DNA from: Lachnospiraceae bacterium A2
Lineage (GTDB): Bacteria > Bacillota > Clostridia > Lachnospirales > Lachnospiraceae
Direction: 5' to 3'
Length of the DNA stretch: 64,000 bases
Assembly: GCA_000403315.2 (NCBI GenBank)
Contig: KE159636.1
Coordinates: 1,021,358 to 1,085,357, forward strand
Part shown: piece after piece, positions 35,434-44,405 of the stretch
Position numbering within the stretch: the stretch's first letter is position 1
How the letters are laid out: each line of letters starts with the position of its first letter
Position numbers and translations under genes: made by a program
Notes under the pieces: generated by a model
What the model saw: the letters and a program-made list of their open reading frames with translations, nothing else
What the model was told of the DNA's origin: nothing
Database searches by the model: none

Positions 35434-36240
35434 ATGGTAATCGAATTAAAATATTCCAATATAAATACATATCTTATCCGGGGAACGAAGGGCAGCATCC
35501 TTTTCGATACGGGATGGGCGGGTTCTTTTCCGCAGTTTTGCAGGGCGCTTGGCGGGGCAGGGGCGACAGTGCAGGAAATACGGTATTTATTTATTTCCCA
35601 TTTCCACCCGGACCACATGGGAATCGCGCAGGAGATTGCCCGCTGCGGCGTGAAAATCGTTGTGGCTGATGTGCAGCAGGCGCATATCCATGATGCGGAC
35701 GGGATATTTGCAAAGGAGGGGAACCGCCTTTATCTGCCGATTGCGGATGAGGACGTCCGCGTCATTTCCTGCGGGGAGAGCCGCGCGCTTGTGGAGGAAT
35801 GCGGGATTGCAGGGGAAGTGGTGCATACGCCGGGGCATAGCGAAGACAGCATTTCTTTATGCCTGGATGAAGGGGCGTTTTTTGTAGGCGACCTCAATCC
35901 TCTGTATGAATTGGAACTTCACAGGGGGACGCAGATTGGGGAGAGCTGGGAAAAGCTGCTGGCGCGAAGTCCCATCAAGGTGTACTACGGCCATGCGAAA
36001 GCGGCGGAGTTAAGCAGGGAGTGGGGAACGGCGAAAAAAGAATCCGGGCATTCTAAGGATGTCTTCCGGCTTGTGAAAAAAATTATGAAATATATGGATA
36101 AGGGTTATACCTTAGAGGACGCCAGGCGGGCGACGGGCGCAGACAGAGCATTTGTGGAGGATGTGGCGAGAATGTATCTGACGCACCAGAATATAAGCGT
36201 ACAGGGAATTTTGGACAGGATTGAGATTAAGGGGAAATAA
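35434..36240 (+). CDS. MBL-fold metallo-hydrolase
   Basis: 268 aa from ATG 35434 (an upstream ATG at 35392 would give 282). Metal motif SHFHPDHMG (H-x-H-x-D-H), then HTPGHSEDS and VGDLNPLYE, with a final His in YYGHAK. C-terminal helices (TLEDARRATG) may pack on the fold. Probably a lactonase- or thioesterase-like hydrolase; substrate unknown. It precedes the immunity-type gene run. Confidence 0.82.
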   Translation: MVIELKYSNINTYLIRGTKGSILFDTGWAGSFPQFCRALGGAGATVQEIRYLFISHFHPDHMGIAQEIARCGVKIVVADVQQAHIHDADGIFAKEGNRLYLPIADEDVRVISCGESRALVEECGIAGEVVHTPGHSEDSISLCLDEGAFFVGDLNPLYELELHRGTQIGESWEKLLARSPIKVYYGHAKAAELSREWGTAKKESGHSKDVFRLVKKIMKYMDKGYTLEDARRATGADRAFVEDVARMYLTHQNISVQGILDRIEIKGK

Positions 36241-36346
36241 CCGACGTACAGAAAGGGGAATATGGACGTCTGGAACGCACATGGCCGCAGGCGTTTGGGA
36301 AAGAAACCACATTTCCGGAACAGGAAAATGGGAACGGAGATGAAGC

Positions 36347-36775
36347 ATGAACTGGACAAAATTAAATATAAAAGAAGTTGTTTATTATTGTAAGTCGTTT
36401 GAAGTAGGATTTTATTGTGAACCTTTTAGTCTGCAGATGGAGGAACTGGTTCTGATTTTTCATTATTATGGGATAGAGCAGTTTACAGTAAAAGATATAC
36501 AGGAGTTTTATGAAAAATTGCAGATTCCAAAATTAAAAGGTGAAGGGCTGCTTAAACCGATTCCAGGCAGGATACGAAAAGTTATGGAGCGGATGCAGAA
36601 TATCAAATATATAGATGAGGATACCTTTGAGATTGTTCAGGCTGAGAAAGGGAATTTTTTGCCTTTTGATACAGGCTTTTATTCTGAAGAAATAGAAAAA
36701 GGATATAAGGCGGGAATTGCTAAAAGCAGGATTGAAGGATACTATGAAAAGTATCATACCATTTTGAAAATTTGA
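36347..36775 (+). CDS. Hypothetical protein at the start of the immunity-type gene run
   Basis: 142 aa soluble protein, AT-rich gene, GGAG ribosome site. No recognised domain. Its size, isolation from any enzyme pathway, and position before DUF4303 suggest an immunity-type protein, but this is inference. Confidence 0.55.
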   Translation: MNWTKLNIKEVVYYCKSFEVGFYCEPFSLQMEELVLIFHYYGIEQFTVKDIQEFYEKLQIPKLKGEGLLKPIPGRIRKVMERMQNIKYIDEDTFEIVQAEKGNFLPFDTGFYSEEIEKGYKAGIAKSRIEGYYEKYHTILKI

Positions 36776-36865
36776 TAGAGCGTGTTTAGAAAATCAAATG
36801 TTGAATTTGAAGGGGACAGATCCTAAAATGAACTTTGCAGAACAAAGTGAAAGGTTGGAAAAGGC

Positions 36866-37438
36866 ATGAATATTAAAAAAAGCAACGAGGAATTGATTGA
36901 AGCTCTTGCAGAAGCTGCCGGAGCTGCATTCGCATCTTTGAAAGAAAACACGAAGGAACATTTTTATTTCTATGTATTTGTGTTTGATGAAGGGCTGCAT
37001 CCATATATTTCGGCATGGTCTTATGAGGCTTTGGAAAAATCAATGATTGAGCAGCAAATAACCGATGATGAAAAAAGCTGGTGGAAATGGGACAGCGCAG
37101 ATTCTCCCTATGCTGTTTATGGATATGAGGAATTTTTTGGAAAAGTAGATGAATTGCTGGATAAAAGAGCAGGCGGATTATCAGATGACGAGCTTTATGG
37201 GGGCGAATGGGAAGCCCGGATTGATTGTATGGAAGAAGCCATGAAGAGGCTTGACGCTTCCGGCCTGTTTGGAACCGGAAAAGAACGGGAATGTGTAGTG
37301 ATCAATGCAGAACAGGCTCCGCCTGACGATGATGGCGCGGAATATAACAGGGCGCTGCGGTTAAATCCGCCATCTTCCCTGTTGTCTGAATATTTAGAAA
37401 CATGTGAGAATCCAGAAAATCCCCAGACCTTGCCGTGA
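36866..37438 (+). CDS. DUF4303 family protein (candidate toxin-immunity protein)
   Basis: 190 aa: IEALAEAAGAAFASLKENTK, FYFYVFVFDEGLHPYISAWS, and the central WWKWDSADSPYAVYGYEEFF, all typical of DUF4303. DUF4303 proteins are found next to polymorphic toxins and in immunity arrays. No toxin gene is present here. Soluble, acidic. Confidence 0.75.
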   Translation: MNIKKSNEELIEALAEAAGAAFASLKENTKEHFYFYVFVFDEGLHPYISAWSYEALEKSMIEQQITDDEKSWWKWDSADSPYAVYGYEEFFGKVDELLDKRAGGLSDDELYGGEWEARIDCMEEAMKRLDASGLFGTGKERECVVINAEQAPPDDDGAEYNRALRLNPPSSLLSEYLETCENPENPQTLP

Positions 37439-37468
37439 CAGCAGATCTGGCCGACAGGAGGAGACAGA

Positions 37469-37984
37469 ATGTCAAATATTATATCATTTGACGGCAAAGC
37501 TGCGCCAGGTGATGATTCGCTTGCAATGTCAAATGGCGGAACAGACGTATTTATCAATATTCTCGCTTTAAGCGGCTCTGTAATTGCCCGGACCGAAAGC
37601 GAAAAACGCCTGATGGTTTATTTATGTGAAAAAGACCAAATAACTGGCAGGGGCTGTGTTGGATTTGATATTGTTGAAATGCCGTGGGAGAAAGAAACTT
37701 TTGAGGAAGATAAGAAATTTATGATCCGGTTAATAAACGGGGCAAGAAATAAAACCGGCTGGGAAAGGCTTGATTACAGTCCAAATGAGGAACTAATTTC
37801 CTATTACTTGGATACATTTGAAAATCTGATAAAAAGAATGACAGTGGATAATATTAGGGAAGATTCACTGAATCACTGGCTGTCGGAGTCAGAAGAGGAT
37901 GATCCTGTCTATTGCGGTTTTCCAAGATGCGAAAAGCACAATACTTTTTTAACCTGTTTTGGATGTCAGATATGCAATAGTTAG
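37469..37984 (+). CDS. Hypothetical protein (candidate immunity protein)
   Basis: 171 aa, soluble and acidic; no domain recognised. It ends with a Cys-rich segment (CGFPRCEKHNTFLTCFGCQI). AGGAGGAG ribosome site. Placed between two immunity-type genes with short spacers, so it may have the same role. Confidence 0.55.
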   Translation: MSNIISFDGKAAPGDDSLAMSNGGTDVFINILALSGSVIARTESEKRLMVYLCEKDQITGRGCVGFDIVEMPWEKETFEEDKKFMIRLINGARNKTGWERLDYSPNEELISYYLDTFENLIKRMTVDNIREDSLNHWLSESEEDDPVYCGFPRCEKHNTFLTCFGCQICNS

Positions 37985-38033
37985 CTTTCGGATTATCGGG
38001 CTGGAAAATTCAAGGTTGACGGAGGAAACAACA

Positions 38034-38381
38034 ATGCGGTTTGATGAAGAGTTGGAGCAGTTTGTATTTGAGTACCATGGACTGATTTTTGCTTGGGATG
38101 AAGAACCTGGGGGAGATTACATGGAACAGGTAAAAGCAATATCTGAAAAATATAATACACAATTAGATTCCATTATAGAATTTATGATGCCCTATATCAC
38201 AGCGGCTTTTGGAGATTTCGGAACGGATAAAATGAAAGAGAAGTTGGGAAAGCCTGTTATTAATTATGACAATGGGCAGGTAAATTATTTAGAACAGTCA
38301 TTTGATGGTATACATATATTTACTTTTGAATTTATGGATGACGAATTTCAGGATTTAAGGTATTTTTCAATGGATGGCTGA
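38034..38381 (+). CDS. Hypothetical protein (candidate immunity protein)
   Basis: 115 aa acidic protein: FDEELEQFVFEYHGLIFAWD ... FEFMDDEFQDLRYFSMDG. No named family recognised. GGAGG precedes ATG 38034. The negative charge and the short length are as in many immunity proteins that neutralise nucleases. Confidence 0.55.
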   Translation: MRFDEELEQFVFEYHGLIFAWDEEPGGDYMEQVKAISEKYNTQLDSIIEFMMPYITAAFGDFGTDKMKEKLGKPVINYDNGQVNYLEQSFDGIHIFTFEFMDDEFQDLRYFSMDG

Positions 38382-38389
38382 TTTGTAGC

Positions 38390-38443
38390 TTCTAGTTTAT
38401 TGAGCAGATAAACAGAGCGAAAAATCAGAATATGGGATAGGAG
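38390..38443 (+). repeat. Intergenic spacer repeat, copy 2
   Basis: TTCTAGTTTATTGAG, then GCAGATAAACAGAGCG and AAAAATCAGAAT; directly followed by the ribosome site of the next gene. About three quarters identical over 45 bases to the spacer at 39371. Confidence 0.6.
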
Positions 38444-38451
38444 GTTTGGTT

Positions 38452-39357
38452 GTGGGAAAAAAGGCAGCAGCGGTTCATCCGGGTGATATTTTTACGATTC
38501 CTCTTTTTTTGCCATCTAATGATGATGATTATACGCTTGATTACAGCAAATATAAATTTCCTTTAAATGATATTTATGCTTTTGGAAGGTTGATTGAAAT
38601 ACAGGTGGGAAATGTAGATTTGATAGAGGTATTTTCTTATACCGGGCGGATACCCGAAAATCCTGACATTATAATACAGTCGGGAAGGATGTTTGCGCCT
38701 GAACATATAGGACACCCATTTTCTAAAAATGGGCGTTGGCGGGCTGTATTCAGCAATCCATATTATGATATGTGGAGAGATTCAGATTATGAAAATATTT
38801 CGTTTCTGTCTCCTGTAGGGCATATGTGGAAAGGAAAAGAAACAATCAATATTACAAAAAAACAATGTATCGAATTGGAAGAAGCTGGGATGCCTTACTG
38901 GATTATGCATTCTCGTACAGATTTGGAAGTTGAGATTCGTTCAGCGCTTGAAGAACGAGGGGCAGATCTGGATTATGGGCGGATAGTTGATGAGCGGAAA
39001 TCAGAATTTCCAAAACCAAGAGATGTGGATAAAAAGCTAAAGGAAATGATTGTCCCGTTTAGATGGTTGTCAGAGCCGGGAAGATATACATTAAGCTTGG
39101 ATGCCGGTTTGTTAAATGGCGATTGTTTTGCAAAGAATAATATGTTAGGAAATGGGTATGATTGGGAAAAAGTTGCATCCGAATTTATTAAAAAGCAGGG
39201 AATACATTCTGAGAAAAAATTCAGTTTTGATTGTGAAGCAGATACATTTTCCATGACTTCTCCCTCTAAAAAAACGTTGAAGGAATTTTCGGTTTCTTTT
39301 CATAAAATTGTTATGGATACAAGCGCCTTTGAAGAATTTTTGAGTCAGCTCTCATAG
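38452..39357 (+). CDS. Imm26-Imm51-type immunity protein fusion
   Basis: 301 aa. The N-terminal half (VHPGDIFTIPL ... YAFGRLIEI ... FSYTGRIPE) follows the Imm26 pattern. The C-terminal part (NGYDWEKVASEFIKKQGIHS and the FSVSFHKIV stretch) follows Imm51. GTG at 38452 is 7 bases after AGGAGG and is preferred to the TTG at 38446. Two immunity folds in one protein suggest protection from more than one toxin family. No cognate toxin is in the window. Confidence 0.7.
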   Translation: MGKKAAAVHPGDIFTIPLFLPSNDDDYTLDYSKYKFPLNDIYAFGRLIEIQVGNVDLIEVFSYTGRIPENPDIIIQSGRMFAPEHIGHPFSKNGRWRAVFSNPYYDMWRDSDYENISFLSPVGHMWKGKETINITKKQCIELEEAGMPYWIMHSRTDLEVEIRSALEERGADLDYGRIVDERKSEFPKPRDVDKKLKEMIVPFRWLSEPGRYTLSLDAGLLNGDCFAKNNMLGNGYDWEKVASEFIKKQGIHSEKKFSFDCEADTFSMTSPSKKTLKEFSVSFHKIVMDTSAFEEFLSQLS

Positions 39358-39370
39358 ACTGTGTATCAGA

Positions 39371-39413
39371 TTCCAGTTTGACGGGCGGATAAGCAGAGCG
39401 AAAATCAGGATTT
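39371..39413 (+). repeat. Intergenic spacer repeat, copy 3
   Basis: TTCCAGTTTGACG, GGCGGATAAGCAGAGCG and AAAATCAGGATTT, lying before the SUFU-like gene. Matches copy 2 along its length and the ends of copy 1 at 15322. Confidence 0.6.
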
Positions 39414-39442
39414 TAATATATTGCAGAACGGGAGATAACAGT

Positions 39443-39908
39443 ATGGAACATACGTATTCGGATATGAAACAAAAAAATCTGGTTTTGCAGCGGATCAAAG
39501 AGGTTTTTGAAAATCCGGTTCAGGTTGGAATATTTGATACGGATGATGAACGGGTTTCTGTTGAGACTGTAAAATGTCTGGACTGCCCATTTGAAGGAGT
39601 TACCTCTTATTCAACATTGGGCGTTTACAGATGTCCTAATCTGTTGACAGCGGATAATAAAGAATTGAATGTCAAATTTACGGGAATCTGCGACAGCAGA
39701 AATAAGAAGAACGAGAAAAATTCTTCTTTCCACTGTGAAAAATCCCACAGGAAATATGCAGGATTATATTACTCCGGCGGTCGACGTTTTTACTTGCCTA
39801 AATTTCCATTATGCAAGACCTATCGTGCGACAGGCCGTATGGCCATCCTTATTATGGAAGCCGCAGGCTTTCATAATAATATTATGCAATATTAGCGCCG
39901 GGGCATAA
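39443..39908 (+). pseudogene. SUFU-domain (suppressor-of-fused-like) immunity-type protein, frameshifted
   Basis: The first frame gives PFEGVTSYSTLGVYRCPNLL and ELNVKFTGICDSRNKKNEK. The next frame continues ILLSTVKN ... MQDYITPAVDVFTCLNFHYA then VWPSLLW, as in bacterial SUFU proteins. Removing one A from the five-A run near 39715 joins them (E-K-I-L-L-S-T-V). SUFU proteins often serve as polymorphic-toxin immunity proteins. Broken as read. Confidence 0.6.
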
Positions 39909-39948
39909 GCATGAAGCCTCCAGGCGCTTTTTATGGTTTTAATATGGC

Positions 39949-40836
39949 TTATATATAGGTTTCTAATTCTTTCTGTAATTGTTTCAGGAATGTATTAGAT
40001 GCTCTTGAAAGTACCTGATATTTTTTCCAGACAATACAGAGTTCAGCGTGCAGGGCGGGGAGGAGCGGACGGAAACAAAGGTTGCTGTCGCCTGTGGTAT
40101 TAATAAGCTTGTCAAGGGCTATTACATATCCGAATCCTTTTTTTACAAACTGTGCTGCATTATAGACAAGATCATAAGTGGCCACAACATTCAGCTTGGA
40201 AATGTCTGCCTTCAGCCAGGAGAACATTTCGCTGTTGATCGAAGCCTGATGTGACAGAATCAATGGCTTATCCCACAAATCCTCTGCCTGTATTGCTTCT
40301 TTTTCAGCTAGGGGGCTGTCCTTCCTCATTAACACACCCCAGGTATCTTTCATTGGGAGCTTTATAGAATCATATTTACTTATGTCAGCATGGCTCACGA
40401 AAAGCCCAAAATCAATGAGTCCCTTATCCAGCCTTTCCATGACGCGCTCTGCATCTCCGCTGTATATATGGTAATGGATCAGAGGGTGGTTTTCCTGCAG
40501 ATTTCTGGCGGCCTGTGCCAGAAAAGAGATGGCTTCTGTTTCACCGCATCCAATATAGATTTCACCGTTGATGTTTTCATTGGAAGATGCCAGCTCCGAT
40601 TTTGTCTTTTCCATCAAGTCTACCAGTTCTTCCGCCCGTTTCCGCAGAAGCATCCCATCTTCCGTCAGCGTGATTTTTTTACTGCCGCGGATGAGCAGTT
40701 GCTTTCCTAATTCTTCTTCCAAATCTTTCAGCTGTCTGGAAAGCGGCGGCTGTGTCATGCGTAAAGTCTCCGCAGCCTTTGTTATGCTTTCTTCTCTGGC
40801 AACAGCCAGAAAATATTGTAATACCCGAATATCCAT
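39949..40836 (-). CDS. LysR family transcriptional regulator
   Basis: 295 aa. N-terminal HTH (LQYFLAVAREESITKAAETL, then RMTQPPLSRQLKDLEEELG) and a substrate-binding C-terminal domain. GGAGGAG precedes the start. It was divergent from the aldo/keto reductase gene at 42807 and probably controls the oxidoreductase cluster, but an insertion sequence now separates them. Confidence 0.9.
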   Translation of the reverse strand: MDIRVLQYFLAVAREESITKAAETLRMTQPPLSRQLKDLEEELGKQLLIRGSKKITLTEDGMLLRKRAEELVDLMEKTKSELASSNENINGEIYIGCGETEAISFLAQAARNLQENHPLIHYHIYSGDAERVMERLDKGLIDFGLFVSHADISKYDSIKLPMKDTWGVLMRKDSPLAEKEAIQAEDLWDKPLILSHQASINSEMFSWLKADISKLNVVATYDLVYNAAQFVKKGFGYVIALDKLINTTGDSNLCFRPLLPALHAELCIVWKKYQVLSRASNTFLKQLQKELETYI

Positions 40837-40985
40837 GTGCAGCTCCTCCTGTGCGTTATTTTTTGGAACATGGAATCTTAGAAGCGTGTCAAGTTAAATT
40901 ATATCAGAAAAATAGATACCTTTCAAGTATAGGAAACCATTCTTTATATATATTTGATATTATGTGGAAGAGATTTTATAATGGA

Positions 40986-42782
40986 ATAATCTCTCGGAAT
41001 CCTGAGTGATTATAGCCAACACAGTTGGCATTGGACATTGAAAAGTGAATATTATCTGAAATGAATAAAAATAAACATGAGAAACAGACATAACTGTCGC
41101 TATGCCTTAAAAATGTGTATAATACTCATAGGATTATGCCGTTTTCAGAATCAACTTTCTCAGGGCGGATTCATAAGGCAAATCCCATGCATCAAGATGT
41201 TGAAGCATCATGATGTTATAGAGGCGGCAGTACCACATCTTCGTAGAGCGGTGTCTGCCGTTTTCTAATAAGAAATCATATTTCTCACGTTTGTTGGAGC
41301 GTTCTGCAGAAGTTCTTGCATTAAATTGCGTTTTCCATTCGTCACTGTCACGAGGAGGTATGTTGATTAATCGGGGGTTGTCCTTTGTGGCAAGGTGGAC
41401 GGTTCTTCCATACCTGGAATCAGAGCAGGGATGTTCGCATGAGCAACCGTATTTTCTGCTTGCAAGGGGACAGCGAAATTTAATTCTGTTCTTAGAAGGC
41501 CCTGAACCGTCATGATTCATTCGACGCCCTTCTTTGCAGATAGGAACACCGTCTTTACCGATGGTAAAATCATCCTTATATTTGACTTTGATTCCCCGTT
41601 TTTCATTCAGGCCAATAAAGGGAGTAATACCTTTGCGTTTACAGTATTTATAAAGCGGCATGGCATCATGGGCAGAATCAAGAAGCAGATTGGAAATCTG
41701 AAATTCAGGCAGAAAGCTTTTCATTCTAAAAAAAGTATGCAGGAATCCATGGGAACCATGTCTTGAGGCAGGATTCAGCAAAGGAAAAACAGGAAGGCCA
41801 CTTTCTGAATCAGAAGCAACCAGCATGTATAAATCGAAACCATGATAAAAGCAGGAGCGGGATGAATCCCATCCGATACCACAATCGGGTTGGGGAAAGT
41901 AACGGTCACAGGAGCAGTCACGAATACCTTTGGAGAGGCAGTCGCAGACACGGTGTTTCCGCTCCCTGGCAGATGTAACAACAGGAGTGCCATCACCGGC
42001 AAGAGCCAGTGCATCGGGACTGATAAGTCCATTCGAAGCAGACTGTTGCAGGAATTCCTGATTAAAAAGATCAAAAAGAGAAGCATAAGGCTGCGCAGAA
42101 ATAGGGAAGGAAGTATTTTCCAGTCTGTGTAAGAGTTGCCCAACAGATATTTTTTCAACAGGTTTCGCATTAGCGCCTTTGGCAGAAGGCTTTCTGACAG
42201 AAGCCTGAACGGGATGAATGTGAGGAGTCAGGTTATTTTCATCAGAATTCCAAAGACGATCCAAAAAATCATAGAAAGTGCCAACACCAGGAGTGTTGCC
42301 GAATTCAAAACCGCTGAGAATAGAATAAAGAGGGTTGATTTTCAGTTGTGCAGCCCACTCAGTCAGGGAAGTGACTTTAAAATCCAAAGACAAGAGGTAG
42401 GAACGGTGCATATAGGAAGGAGCCCTTGGCTTAGGTCCAAAGACAGGGTATGTGCTTTTAAGTTTTTCGTCGGTGTAGGAAAGGCCAAGATTCCAAAAGC
42501 GGTCAATGATATCCCAAGTAGAGCGGGCGATGGAATCAGGATTCGGATAATATTTACGTAAGTTTTCAACAACAAAGTTTTGGTAGTCAGAATGACTGCC
42601 GCAGTGAACAGGTAACAAATGAAATCGCCTCCAATCGAAAAATATGTCTTAAAAATAAGGGCGCGAAGCGCCGCATTTTTCGATTGATTTGTCAAGTGTT
42701 TTGACAAAAAAAGTGGGGGATTTTAATAAAAAAGGAAACTGAAAGCCTTATATTTACTGGCTTAAAGATTCCGAGAGATTAT
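40986..42782 (-). mobile_element. Insertion sequence with 16-bp inverted repeats and a DDE transposase
   Basis: ATAATCTCTCGGAATC at 40986-41001 and its exact reverse complement at 42767-42782 bracket one transposase gene. About 1.8 kb. A clear direct target duplication was not found next to the repeats. It lies in the lysR-reductase intergenic region. Confidence 0.85.
41134..42618 (-). CDS. DDE transposase (IS4-like superfamily)
   Basis: 494 aa. Acidic residues fit a DDE enzyme: D in ALAGDGTPVV, D in LLLDSAHDAMPLYKY (near residue 320) and E in NARTSAERSNKREKYDF (near 435, the Y-x2-R-x3-E-like region). A Cys-rich segment (RVCDCLSKGIRDCSCDR) may bind zinc. TTG start at 42618 with GGAGG upstream. 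Complete and possibly active. Exact IS family not assigned. Confidence 0.8.
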   Translation of the reverse strand: MLPVHCGSHSDYQNFVVENLRKYYPNPDSIARSTWDIIDRFWNLGLSYTDEKLKSTYPVFGPKPRAPSYMHRSYLLSLDFKVTSLTEWAAQLKINPLYSILSGFEFGNTPGVGTFYDFLDRLWNSDENNLTPHIHPVQASVRKPSAKGANAKPVEKISVGQLLHRLENTSFPISAQPYASLFDLFNQEFLQQSASNGLISPDALALAGDGTPVVTSARERKHRVCDCLSKGIRDCSCDRYFPQPDCGIGWDSSRSCFYHGFDLYMLVASDSESGLPVFPLLNPASRHGSHGFLHTFFRMKSFLPEFQISNLLLDSAHDAMPLYKYCKRKGITPFIGLNEKRGIKVKYKDDFTIGKDGVPICKEGRRMNHDGSGPSKNRIKFRCPLASRKYGCSCEHPCSDSRYGRTVHLATKDNPRLINIPPRDSDEWKTQFNARTSAERSNKREKYDFLLENGRHRSTKMWYCRLYNIMMLQHLDAWDLPYESALRKLILKTA

Positions 42783-42806
42783 AGTACAAAATAGGAGGAT
42801 TTGAAT

Positions 42807-43745
42807 ATGAGATTACCGAAAATTGCATTGGGAGCCTGGTCTTGGGGCGTTGGAGCCGCCGGAGGGGATCAGGTATTTGGAAATCATTTATTTGAAGAAG
42901 AATTAAAACCTGTATTTGATAAGGCGATGGAATGTGGGCTGAATCTTTGGGACACAGCGGCAGTCTATGGAGAGGGAACATCGGAGCGTATCCTTGGAAA
43001 CTTTGTAAAGGATGCTGATCGCAAAGATGTGATCCTTTCTACAAAATTCACGCCGCAGATAGCTGGTGATTCACCGTCTGCCATGCAGGAAATGATAAAT
43101 GAAAGTAAGAAACGCCTGTATACGGATGTGATTGATATTTACTGGATTCACAATCCGATGGATGTGGAAAGATGGACGCCGGATTTAATCCCGCTGGCAA
43201 AAAGCGGACAGATTAAGACAATCGGCGTTTCCAACCACAACCTTGCGGAGATAAAACGGGCAAATGAAATACTTGCAGAGGAAGGACTTAGGGTTTCAGC
43301 GGTACAGAACCATTTCAGCCTGCTCCACCGTTCTTCGGAGCGGTCGGGTATCCTTGATTATTGTAAGGAAAATGGCATTACATTCTATTCCTACATGGTA
43401 TTGGAACAGGGGGCGCTTACCGGACGGTACAATGAAACAAATCCATTTTCGGAAGGAACCGGGAGGGGAGAGGCGTATAACCCGCATCTGAAAGAACTGA
43501 CAGCATTGATTGATGAACTGAAACTGATAGGAATACGTTTTGATGCCAGTCCTGCGCAGATTGCGGCGGCATGGGCGATTGCAAAAGGCACACTCCCGAT
43601 TATCGGAGTAACAAAGGTAAATCAGGTTGAGGAGGCAGCAAAGGCGGCACAGATTTGTTTGACAGAGGAAGAAGCCTTGCGGCTGGAGAAGTTAGGGGAT
43701 GAAACAGGTGTCCATACGCTTCGTGAATGGGAAAAGGAGATGTAA
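42807..43745 (+). CDS. Aldo/keto reductase
   Basis: 312 aa NAD(P)H-dependent oxidoreductase with a TIM barrel: catalytic D and Y in LWDTAAVYGEG, K in LSTKFTPQ and H-position IHNPMD; cofactor site near PIIGVTKVNQ. AGGAGG precedes ATG 42807. The promoter region is now displaced by the insertion sequence, whose right end lies only 25 bases upstream. First gene of a reductase/acetyltransferase cluster. Confidence 0.9.
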   Translation: MRLPKIALGAWSWGVGAAGGDQVFGNHLFEEELKPVFDKAMECGLNLWDTAAVYGEGTSERILGNFVKDADRKDVILSTKFTPQIAGDSPSAMQEMINESKKRLYTDVIDIYWIHNPMDVERWTPDLIPLAKSGQIKTIGVSNHNLAEIKRANEILAEEGLRVSAVQNHFSLLHRSSERSGILDYCKENGITFYSYMVLEQGALTGRYNETNPFSEGTGRGEAYNPHLKELTALIDELKLIGIRFDASPAQIAAAWAIAKGTLPIIGVTKVNQVEEAAKAAQICLTEEEALRLEKLGDETGVHTLREWEKEM

Positions 43746-43748
43746 GGT

Positions 43749-44405
43749 TTGACAGTGCAGGATGTGATAGAAGGCTTTGCGGAGGGCGTAGCGGAAGATG
43801 GCAGACGTGATACTTATGCAGACGTGCTTTTTCAAGAAGCCGTGCGGATTGGTATGGAGTTAAATTGCCAGTACCATACCCCGGAGGAAATCAGGGAAAT
43901 TATGGGCAGGCTGACAGGGAAAAAGATAGATGATTCTTTCCGCTTGTTTCCTCCATTTTATACGGACTTTGGAAAAAATATCACGATAGGAAAGGACGTT
44001 TTTATCAATTCTGGCTGCCATTTCCAGGATCAGGGCAGTATTACGATAGGGGATGGTTCCCTGATCGGGCATAATGTGGTGCTGGTAACCATCAACCATG
44101 ACCTGAACCCAAAGGAAAACCGTAAAAACCATTATGCTCCGATAAAAATAGGCTCCCATGTATGGATTGGCTCCAATGCAACGGTTCTTCCCGGTGTGAC
44201 CGTAGGCGATTGGGCGGTGATTGCGGCAGGGGCGGTGGTTACAAAGGACGTCCCGGCTAGGACAGTCGTGGGAGGCGTTCCGGCAAAGATTTTGAAAGCA
44301 GTTCCGAAAGAAGAGCCGCAGGAGACTTTACAGAAACAGGCCCTCATGCAGGAAATATCCAGGCATGGCAGGGAAGTGGAGGTGACGTATGAAGCGGCTA
44401 TGTAA
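43749..44405 (+). CDS. Sugar O-acetyltransferase (hexapeptide repeat, LacA/Maa type)
   Basis: 218 aa with left-handed beta-helix repeats ([51 protein letters not shown]) and the catalytic His in [11 protein letters not shown] start with AAAGGAG 9 bases upstream. Trimeric acetyl-CoA enzyme acting on a sugar or similar hydroxyl. Stop overlaps the next gene's start by 17 bp. Confidence 0.88.
   Translation: MTVQDVIEGFAEGVAEDGRRDTYADVLFQEAVRIGMELNCQYHTPEEIREIMGRLTGKKIDDSFRLFPPFYTDFGKNITIGKDVFINSGCHFQDQGSITIGDGSLIGHNVVLVTINHDLNPKENRKNHYAPIKIGSHVWIGSNATVLPGVTVGDWAVIAAGAVVTKDVPARTVVGGVPAKILKAVPKEEPQETLQKQALMQEISRHGREVEVTYEAAM

Noticed and set aside
40978..42784. TTATA on both sides of the IS as a target-site duplication
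   Set aside because: The copies are not placed directly next to the inverted repeats, so they do not fit a duplication.
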